From the NCBI RefSeq assembly GCF_022605165.1, contig NC_063069.1, positions 2,604,001-2,668,000 on the forward strand: DNA of 64,000 nt. The letters are read 5' to 3'. The notes beneath the pieces are model-generated. The model worked only from the letters and a program-made list of their open reading frames with translations. It was not told the DNA's origin and did no database searches. The position numbers and the translations under genes were made by a program. The stretch comes from Purpureocillium takamizusanense. Its lineage: Eukaryota; Ascomycota; Sordariomycetes; Hypocreales; Ophiocordycipitaceae. The stretch's first letter is position 1, and every line of letters begins with the position of its first letter. Shown here piece after piece: positions 56,412 through 64,000 of the stretch.

Positions 56412-58257
56412 TTGCCACGCCTTGACGACACGACCACGACGACAGACATACAAACTTTGCACAGCATGCACACTCCCGAGAAACGACGCGGCGGGAGCCA
56501 TGTCCTGCGCACCGGCCCGTCGCACGCTTCTGTGAGACACAGCACCGGCGGCAGCAGCACCAACAGCACGAGCAGCGGCAGCGGCAACCTGCCGGCCCTG
56601 CCGCCACGAGCGGCAATGGTCAACAACAACGTTGCCACGGCCGACGATGCGCAGGAAGTGCCCAATAACGGAGGCGGGCTCCCCGGAGCCAACAGCGGCT
56701 CCGGAGGTGGTGCAGCTCTGGTCGACCGCCGCGACAAGGACAGGGACACCAAGGACAAAGACGGCGGCCGCCCCAACTCGAGCACCGGGCACTACGGCGG
56801 TCGGGGGGCCGACAAGCACGCGCGCGAGGCGGCGAGCCTCCTCCGCGAGCAGCTGCGGGAGCGCGACGAGCGCATCGCGGCGCTCGAGGCGGAGATGGCG
56901 CTCATGGAGAGCGAGTTCCACCGCGAGCTGGACAAGCTGTCGCAAAACGAGAGCGAGACGGCGACGTTCTGGCAGGCCAAGCACAGCGCGCTGAACCAGC
57001 AGTTCCTACGGACCGACACGGAGCTGCGGCTGCTGCGCGCCGAGGTGGACGTGCGCGAGGCGGAGCGCGCGGAGCTGCGACAGGGCTGGGAGGTGCTACG
57101 CCGCGAGCTGCGGGAGCGCGACGACGAAGTGCGCGGCCTGCGCGGCCAGGTGCGCGGCCTCAAGGAGTTTGTGAGCACGAGCACCCGCACCGGGTCGCAG
57201 ACGAGCGATGAGGTCTTTGGCGACGGCATGGCGCGCCTCGGCAACGGGCTGCAGAACTGGGTCATAATGCACTTTCGCAAGGCCAAGCTGGGTGAGCAGC
57301 CAACACACACATTCAGAAACACCGAGTTCTCTCTCTTCCCCATCTGTATCTATACCGGGTGCTAACCGTGGCCAGACTTGACCAGGGTGGACGAGGCGAC
57401 GCTGGCCGAGCTGAGCGAGCTGGTGCCCATGTACGAGGACCTGGTGCTCGCCTCCAAGGTTCACCTCCTGCAGTCCCTCGTGTCGAGGATCCTCGTCGAC
57501 ATGGTCTTCGATGCCTACTTTGTGGGGCTATCGACGGAGCAGACGCGGCACTTTCGCCAGATGGAGGACTTGCTCTGCTCGTTTTGTACGTCGACTCGGT
57601 TTGTTTTCTGCCCTTCTTCTTCTTCCCGCTAACGTGTGCCCGTTTGTCGCATCAGCCGCCTCCGACGAGGCCGTCAACCACTGGCGCTCGTCCACGCTCG
57701 CCCTGCTCCGCCGCGAGGCGCCCCAGATGCTGCACGATGAGACGAGCCGCTTCGTCGAGGCCGTCATCGCCCGCGTGAACCGCCTGCTGGACGCCATCGC
57801 CCCCGGTAGTCCTGCGACGGAAACGTCCAACCCGTCTTCTTCTTCCTCCTCCTCCGCTACCAATGTCACCAACAGCTCACCACCCACATCCGGCGCCGCC
57901 GGCCACAGCAGTAGTAGTAGTAATAACAGCAGCAGCAAGCCGCCATCGTCGTCCTCGGCCCGCGACTCGGCCCTCCGCGTGCTCGTCAACAACTCGGTCG
58001 AGCTCGCGCGGCTGCTCGTGGTGCAAAAGGCGGTGCTGCGCGTACACATGCCCGTGGTGCTGCCGCACCAGCGCGTCCTGTTCGAGCCCGAGACCATGGA
58101 GGACGTGGGCGGCGAGGACGAGGACGCGCTCGCCCGCAGGGAGATTTGGTGCGTCGTCTTCCCCGGCGTCATCAAGCACGGCGACGAGAACGGCGGGCAG
58201 ATGCAGTTCCGCAACGTCATTGCCAAGGCGAGGGTGCTGTGCAGCCCTGAGGAATGA
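56412..58257 (+). CDS. Conserved fungal coiled-coil protein of unknown function
   Basis: Three exons (56412-57291, 57376-57585, 57656-58257) give 563 residues from the first ATG; an in-frame ATG at 56466 (MHTPEKRRGG) would give 545. I do not recognise a named domain. A disordered Ser/Gly/Asn-rich N-terminus (1-130) is followed by a strong coiled coil (about 135-260) with heptads such as LREQLRERDERIAALEAEM and LLRAEVDVREAERAEL. The second half looks globular and helical: the DLTRVDEATLAELSELVPMYED segment, VSRILVDMVFDAYFVGLS, EAVNHWRSSTLALL, a Ser/Asn-rich insert (about 395-440) and a C-terminal REIWCVVFPGVIKHGDENG. The order coiled coil plus helical domain suggests a scaffold or cytoskeleton-associated protein. 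Introns are canonical (donors GTGAGC, GTACGT; acceptors GCCAG, ATCAG) and their splicing keeps the frame. Confidence 0.8.
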
Positions 58258-59006
58258 AGAGCCGGGACGAGTGGTATCGGCAAGTCCAAACGTGGGTTTT
58301 CCGGGCCGAGGGGTCCAACGGATCCCGTCAGCAGCTCATTACAAGACTTGGAGGCGGGTTGGACAGGCAGCGGCGCAGGTTGCGTCGTTTCAGCATCATG
58401 TACGCCACAAGGCACTCGTCGAAATCGGCGCTAATGACAAGCACCTTTGCTTGACGTTGCAATGTGCCGGTCCTCAAGAGCCACTTACAGATGAATATTA
58501 TCAAGTAAATTCAGACACAGCTGCCCCCAAAGTTCCCCGCGTGTTTGTGCTGTGCGCGGACCATGTGCAGCGCCATGCCGTTCTTCACCTGGCTCTCGTC
58601 TCTTTCTCACCGACTTAGTAACAGCAACAACAACGACAACAACGATGAAGATGATGATTGACGATGATCGTTTCTGCCTATTCTGTCATGCATTGCCCGG
58701 CGGAGTGGTTGAAATCGATGGTTGGTGGCGGGTCGCCCTTCCGTAACATCATCTCATTACACCCCTTTGATGGAGTAAGAGAGGAAGGAGTAGTAGACCG
58801 TGCCCATGATGGTAGAGGGGAGTGGCGATCACCAATCAAAGACCAAACCGAGAGAGAGAGAAAACATCATCGCAGTCTGGTAGATGAAGATGGGGCACGC
58901 ATAACGGGGGGGGGGGGCTGCTCGCTTACTACGAAGTACTCCACGCTCACTCGGTCCGGATCAAACAGTCGGCCACTTGACGCTCTCCCTTCATAGTCGA
59001 TATGAC

Positions 59007-59028
59007 ATATATTTATATATAAATATAT
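59007..59028. repeat. 22-bp perfect AT palindrome
   Basis: A/T-only bases 59007-59028 read the same on both strands (two 11-base arms without a loop). It lies about 750 bases downstream of the coiled-coil gene, in an AT-richer patch. Confidence 0.85.
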
Positions 59029-60026
59029 ATAGATGTGTGTGGGTGTACTTATCCTTGATATAAAACATGTTCTTGCCTCGATAACGAGTGAGTGAGGTCT
59101 TCACTACCTCTCCTGGCTTGCCTTCTCTTTCATTACTTACTACGCTCTTTAAGAGAACAACCTAGTACAAAAAAAAAAGGCTCTACATGTATATGGAAAT
59201 ACGATTTATAATGAAACGGAGAGGTCATATCAATGCCCAAGTCACTGTGGCGTTCTAACGAGGTCCCTCCGAAAGAGACTTCGGAGTTCCTATTGAGGAG
59301 TTTCCACCACGTCACGAATAGCAGACTCTTTCCGTCGAGCGCACGGTACTCGTATAACGTCCCAGTTCACCTTCCTGCTCCCCTCCCCCCACCTCGGTCT
59401 TTGGTTTTCCGTACGTACGCTTCCGGAATCCAACCTGCTGGCCCTTCCTCGGCTGAGTGGGCCCGCACGCTCGCTCGTATGAGTTAGCATACTGTGCACT
59501 GGCGTAACTATCTATATATTTGTGTCCGGGGACCTGGACAAGATGTAAATCATTAGCAGCGCTTATTAGGCAAGTACTTAGTAACGTTAACTTTTTCCAA
59601 CTTCATTACTCTGCTATTTGGTGATTTTTTCGGGCCGTTTCAACCCCCCCCCGGTGACTGACTAGTAGTTAATAACCCAACCCATCCAACTTACGTATTT
59701 ATTGAAAGACGTTTCGTTTGTCTCCCGCCTGCCGCCTGCCGCACAGGGCTTGCTCGGACTTGCAACTCCAACAATTTTGTTACTTAGTTTTTGAGAGGGG
59801 TATCAATGCGGGAGACGTTCACCGGTGATGAATGAACGAGTAGCCGAGTTTGTTGGGCGGAAAAGCCGCGGGGGAGTTGACGCGCGCACGTACGCACTAC
59901 GTGGTGTTTCTAGTATTCTGATCATGTCATTGCTGCGCACGTTTTGTTTTGATACATCACCAGGTATCGCTCGCCGCCATCTCCCCTTGCCCCCCCCCCC
60001 TCGAGGACGTGACGAGGTCCCGCGAC

Positions 60027-60034
60027 TATAAAAA
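60027..60034 (+). promoter_or_regulatory. TATA box of the small secreted protein gene (copy 1)
   Basis: TATAAAAA lies 259 bases before the start codon at 60286 and just before a CT-rich stretch typical of fungal transcription starts, implying a leader of roughly 220 bases. Confidence 0.5.
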
Positions 60035-60126
60035 GCCAGCCTCTCCGTGTCCGTTTTTGTCATTCTTCCGACTCTCTCCATCTCACCCTGCAACGCTCCC
60101 TCATCGTCGTCGTCATCGTCGTCTTC

Positions 60127-60182
60127 TTTTTTTTTTTTAAAAAAAAAAAAAGAAGAAGAAGAAGAAGAAGAAGAAGAAGAAG
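60127..60182 (+). repeat. T12-A13-(GAA)10 palindromic tract in the leader
   Basis: T12 (60127-60138) and A13 (60139-60151) are followed by about ten GAA units (60152-60182). With the preceding TCTTC, the centre forms an inverted repeat of at least 15 bases per arm. It sits between the TATA box and the start codon of the secreted protein gene, so it should be transcribed. Confidence 0.85.
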
Positions 60183-60285
60183 CTTTTTCGTAGCTCACCC
60201 CGTCTCAGCGCGCCCAAGCCCTCTCACTTCACGACCCCCTCTCACGCTGCAGAGTTGGAAACGGGCCTCAGAGAGCCAGCCAACC

Positions 60286-60949
60286 ATGAGAGCGTCGCTG
60301 AGCATTTGCGTACTCGTCCTCTGCGTCGCCGCCTCCGGCACCAATTTCGTCTCGGACGACGATGATGTCTGCAACACCTGGTACGACGACTGGACGAAGG
60401 CCTCCAATGCCGCCCAAGGGCTCAACTCGCAACCAAGGTATATGACGGGCGTGAGTTCACTCTCGTTCCCCCTTGAACCCCAGCCCTCGCTCCCACTCTC
60501 CACCCACCCCCTTGGCCTACGACTCAAACTCCTTTTCTTCTCTTGTCTTCTCCTTTTATTTTTATTTTTATTTTTTATTTTTGGGCAAAGATGCTGACGA
60601 TGGGCATTTCGTGTGCACGTGTGCATGCGTGCAGCAATGTTCAGTCGAGACCCAAGAATGCGTGCGCGACCACTTCAAGCCAACCTATCAAGTGAAACAT
60701 CAGAATGAAAAGCCTCCAGAGTTATGGTACAAAGTAGTGAGGCAATCAGGGGCTTGGCCATGTCCAACGCATGCACCGGTAAGTTTTTTTTTTTCTTTCT
60801 TGCGCCTCCGGGAAAGGCGAGACGTGGAGAGCCGTGCATGTCTGTCGTGTGCTAACCGCCGCGCTCTTCGACTTACTTATTAGTGTCGCGCGGACAACAC
60901 GCAGTGCATGCACAGCATTGCTCAGGATTCCACGATTTGCAGTCTTTGA
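60286..60949 (+). CDS. Small secreted seven-cysteine protein, copy 1 (uncharacterised family)
   Basis: I do not recognise this protein. Three exons (60286-60450, 60635-60778, 60884-60949) give 124 residues. A signal peptide (about 1-18, hydrophobic core VLVLCVAA) is followed by an Asp-rich stretch and one mature Cys in exon 1. Exon 2 starts QCSVETQEC, carries the PELWYKVVRQ segment and ends shortly after the fourth Cys; exon 3 starts CRADNTQC and ends ICSL. Both introns are phase 0 with donors GTGAGT and GTAAGT; intron 2 has a GCTAAC branch site and TATTAG acceptor, and intron 1 ends GTGCAG. A nearer acceptor (GCAAAG at 60590) would keep another frame and is less likely. The gene at 27832-28314 has the same architecture, cysteine number and core residues. 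A role in the extracellular space is likely from the signal peptide; anything more precise is guesswork. Confidence 0.72.
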
Positions 60950-63171
60950 CCTGCAGGTAATGCGGATGAGGAGCTTGGGTACGCCTAGGTCTATCAAGGC
61001 AGTGAGGGGTACTGCTGGGGGAATGAGAAGCTACGTCCAGGGGTCTGATCTCGGCAATCAAGTCGGTCTTGTCGACTTCGTACTATCAGACAGACTTCAC
61101 ATCAATCAACGGCCATGATCAAGGGGTGTCTTGTCGTTATCGTGGTCATGTCCACCATTCCGTGCTGCCATGGATGACGAGTTCCGGGCACGGTCCTTGT
61201 GGTCCTACTCTTACGTGCTTGCGCATCATGGCATCATCGAGAGCCGTACAGACTCTAGAGTCTGAGGTCCGCGAGTTAACTTGATGTCTCCTCCACCTTG
61301 TGTATACTGTATATTTGTCTCCAACCCCCGTCTCGAGAACGGCGGTCAACTGGCCAAATTAAACTGTCTAGCTGCTGTTACCAGATTCCACGATGAAACC
61401 CCGTGGCCGATACACATCCAGCGCTTGCAAGTCATGAACCTGTCTGTCTGCGGCGGGTTGGGACATATCGTGGGGGCCATTTCGTGGCCTGCCCCGCGCT
61501 CCACGTCGTGTCAACCGGGAACACCCTGGCCATTGATGTGCTCGACACGCGCACATGTGGTGCATCGCCTTTGTCCCTCCCATTCCCGCGGGCAACACGA
61601 AACAATAATGCAATGGGCCAGCTGGGCTGATGCCACCACACCCAAGGCTGACGTTGCCACGACAGACAGACGGACAGGCGCTGGTTGACCGACGGCATGG
61701 GCTGCACCGCTTGCACTGAGCCTACGTCACACTGCTCCTCATGATTGTCCCGGCGTTGGGCGATCGACGGCGGCAGCCTTGGAGGGTGTAATTGGGTTCG
61801 CATTGGCTTGATGACTCAATGCGACACGGGGTCCCCTCGTTGAGCCTCAACTCTTCAGGGTGTCAGCGGTTCCCCCGCCGAGCGCTGTCGTGCATAGGAG
61901 ACGATCCCGTTCCCGGCCCCCACTAAGCCTGGCCCAGCCAGGCCCCCGCTCGCTCTCTTATTTACTGTACTTCGTATGTATGTAGGCATGTTTCTGTCTT
62001 TGGCGATTGTCGAGTCTCAAAGTGAGGCAGCCCAATTCGGCCTGCTGGACAGCTTCGAGTTCGCCGTATCCCGCTTGGCGCATCGACTCAAGTCTCATGG
62101 TCCAGCGCGGCTTCAAAACCCCTCCATTGCTTCTTGACGGAATCCCAAGGTCCCCCAACGCTCGTATCCTATCCACGCTAAAAGACGTGGACAGCTGCTG
62201 AGCAAATCGACGTAGTCACGGGGTTCGTCACCTTCAAGAGCCCGTGCAACATCCTGTCAATCTCGGTGAAGGTGTGTCTTTGCTATTCGTCCCTCGGGCA
62301 CGCTTTCGTGATTCATCAGCATCAGACGGTACCACGATTGGACGGGCGGTACGCGTGCCGACCGCGGCCCGTCGACACGGCTCTGACGCAGGCGAGGGTG
62401 TGGGCTCGCTCCCCATCTTGGCCGCCTGTAACAATCTTCACTCTCAGCCGGCCAACATCCGCGGCCAAGCCAGGAAGGACGGGGAGCCGCCCACGGCCTT
62501 GGGGGGCGCCTCGAAGCCTATGCTGGAGCTGAGTCGGGCATGTGCTGGGAGACTCGCCATCCCTCGGATGATTGGCGAGCTGACCAAGCCGTGGTAATAG
62601 AATACCGTACTGTCGCACGCATTCTTGCCCTGGGACGCTATCGCTCGCGACGATTTGCGCTGGATAACCATCGACAAACAAGACGTGCCCGCACTGGCAG
62701 CCGCGGCGCATTCTTCGCACTCGCGTAGTGAGGGGTCGTTGTGAGGTAGGCAGTCCGTCGCGGTAGGCGGAGACATGTCGCTCCCTGTTGCATCCTCCCA
62801 ACATCTGCCTTTTGGGTCAGCGGTCGACGCCCAAGACACACTGCATTCTCTGGCGTTCGGGCAGGCTACAGCCGCAACACTCCTGTCCACGTCCTACTGC
62901 TGCCTTTTCAACCTCGTGCCGCCCGTGCCAGACTTCACCGCCCCTAGTGATCCGTCGTCCATGGTCCGACCAAGAACCTCCTCATCGGCAGGCCATCACC
63001 TTTCCCCGCCGCCCGGTTCTAGCCGCTGGCGACCGCCATCGTGACCCGGCTTGTTCGTGACTTGGAGAGGGCCGCTGCTCCCCCGCTTGCTGGGCCCTTG
63101 CCGATTCTTGGTCAAGTATACCCATACCTCCGGCGGTCGCCGTCGTTGTCGCTGCCGTCTGCGGAGTCGTC
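60950..63171. other. Intergenic region between the secreted protein and C2H2-like genes
   Basis: These 2.2 kb contain a TACTTCGTA motif (61968) and several 80-150 codon frames without recognisable features. A plus-strand frame at 62775-63044 (Ser/Pro-rich, 89 codons) could be a 5' exon of the next gene, but no convincing splice pair decides this. I see no separate gene. Confidence 0.45.
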
Positions 63172-64000
63172 ATGGCCCGCCTCACTCGCGAAAGGCCGTG
63201 CCGCAATCCGGCCAGCGGTTCGGCATCCCCCGCATCAGCCATGGAGCCGCCTGGGCTGGCCGACGTCGCCATCATCATCAACGACGCCCATCAGCTTCGA
63301 AACGGGGTGGTGTCCCAGCCCCTAGCTGTCGGTGGTCTCTATTATGCCAGGCAGATAATGCCCATAGATCTGTCGGACATGCCAGCGCAACCGCAAGTTG
63401 GCAAACGCAGGTCGGATTGGGCAAGCAGTGCCACGGGGTGCTCGACTTCCTTTGACAACTTCGATGATCGAACGGTATATTCCATGTCGACCGCGCCTCC
63501 TCGGCGAGGGCCCGTGGGGCAATACCAATATCAGCAGCGTCCAGACATCCCTGTGCCTGCCTATGCGTGGCCCCAATCGTGGCCGGAGCTGGATGCGGCG
63601 GCGCCGGAGCCTGGCGGTGACATGATCCTCATGGGCCTCCCCTGCGAATTCCATAATTTCTCGGACTGTTTCATTGAGTACGCCTTTGACCAAGTTGAGC
63701 AGTGGATACAACACATCGCGGACGACCACCTGGGCCATCGATTTCCGAGAGAAAGTCGATGTTGGTTCTGCGACGCGAAATTCGTCGCCGCAACAAACCA
63801 CCGTACTGAAAAGTCGTATGTCTTCCGTGAGCGCATGCTTCATATTGCGGAGCACCTTGAAAAGGGCGTGACGGCCGCGAGTATCCGGCCAGACTTTCCA
63901 TTGCTAGACCACCTTTGGGAATACCGCATAATCGACAGGGCGACATTTCAGTGGGCCAAGGGACAAAGCGAGCCGATCCCGATGCCCCGGGACATGACAT
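63172..64000 (+). CDS. C2H2-like zinc-finger protein, partial (3' end outside the window)
   Basis: The frame is open from 63061 to the window edge with no stop, so only the N-terminal part (276 codons from 63172) is visible. Two finger-like motifs can be read: LPCEFHNFSDC with a later IQHIADDHLGH (C-x6-C and H-x4-H), and RCWFCDAKF with MLHIAEHLEKG (C-x2-C and H-x3-H). This pattern, followed by IRPDFPLLDHLWEYRII, occurs in a Sordariomycete family of degenerate C2H2 proteins whose role is unknown. The start is uncertain: ATGs at 63172, 63241 and 63358 are all in frame; the longest is given. An upstream exon in the Ser/Pro-rich frame near 62775-63044 is also possible. Confidence 0.6.
   Translation, partial: MARLTRERPCRNPASGSASPASAMEPPGLADVAIIINDAHQLRNGVVSQPLAVGGLYYARQIMPIDLSDMPAQPQVGKRRSDWASSATGCSTSFDNFDDRTVYSMSTAPPRRGPVGQYQYQQRPDIPVPAYAWPQSWPELDAAAPEPGGDMILMGLPCEFHNFSDCFIEYAFDQVEQWIQHIADDHLGHRFPRESRCWFCDAKFVAATNHRTEKSYVFRERMLHIAEHLEKGVTAASIRPDFPLLDHLWEYRIIDRATFQWAKGQSEPIPMPRDMT

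Larger units (their letters stand above)
58258..60285. other. Intergenic region upstream of the second small secreted protein gene
   Basis: This region includes the 3' UTR of the coiled-coil gene and a lower-GC stretch (58980-59800) with a 22-bp AT palindrome at 59007-59028, a G12 run at 58906-58917 and TACGAAGTA at 58930. The last 260 bases hold a TATA box and an unusual T/A/GAA tract. No gene is seen. Confidence 0.5.

Noticed and set aside
60590..60634. Alternative acceptor GGGCAAAG for intron 1 of the secreted protein
   Set aside because: Starting exon 2 there gives a frame that runs to an early stop after losing the Cys spacing shared with the other copy; the downstream GTGCAG acceptor matches the paralogue.

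Overview
This is nuclear DNA from a filamentous ascomycete, most likely a Sordariomycete and probably Hypocreales. It has short spliceosomal introns with GT...AG ends and CTAAC/CTGAT-type branch sites, strongly GC-biased third codon positions, widely spaced monocistronic genes on both strands, and fungal-specific orthologues (NRC-2/Fpk1-type kinase, Mug190, Bud6, Elp1, Ypd1). The exact genus cannot be fixed from the sequence. I saw no rRNA, tRNA or CRISPR array.

Layout. 1-1049 (+): 3' end of a polyketide synthase-like gene, an acyl carrier domain joined in one frame to a hotdog thioesterase. 1833-3978 (-): NRC-2-type AGC kinase. 8411-9634 (-): C2H2/AT-hook protein. 11201-12260 (+): atypical short-chain dehydrogenase with a (CA)37 intron. 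12414-16128 (-): Mug190-like SMP/C2 lipid-transfer protein. 17364-18227 (-): GFA-fold zinc protein. 19323-21272 (-): DHA1-type MFS transporter. 23842-25542 (-): myo-inositol/sugar transporter with a GC-AG intron. 26201-26983 (-): UCH deubiquitinase. 27832-29834: an AT-rich accessory pocket with a small secreted cysteine-rich protein gene and a broken FAD monooxygenase. 31736-34819 (+): Bud6/AIP3. 35655-39748 (-): Elongator subunit Elp1, also with a GC-AG intron. 41611-42793 (+): secreted SGNH hydrolase. 45307-46602 (+): fungal orphan resembling DUF3984. 52851-53535 (+): Ypd1 phosphotransfer protein. 54769-55521 (+): 2H phosphoesterase. 56412-58257 (+): coiled-coil orphan. 60286-60949 (+): second small secreted cysteine-rich protein. 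63172-64000 (+): 5' part of a C2H2-like gene that runs off the window.

Most genes are housekeeping or signalling genes and do not form an operon or obvious pathway. Bud6, the NRC-2 kinase and Mug190 all concern polarised growth and membrane organisation, and Ypd1 is the shuttle of the HOG/SLN two-component relay, but their proximity need not mean anything.

The most novel-looking signal is a pair of genes 32 kb apart (27832-28314 on minus, 60286-60949 on plus). After splicing by eye they encode 121- and 124-residue secreted proteins with the same three-exon structure, both introns in phase 0 at matching places, seven cysteines each outside the signal peptide, and an alignable core (C-x6-C-x2-D-x8-K-x8-[LF]-W-x4-R-x5,6-C). 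I do not recognise the family. One copy sits in an AT-rich, decayed island beside a pseudogene, the setting often seen for effector-like genes. Long intergenic stretches also carry a recurring 9-mer, TACGAAGTA, always outside genes.
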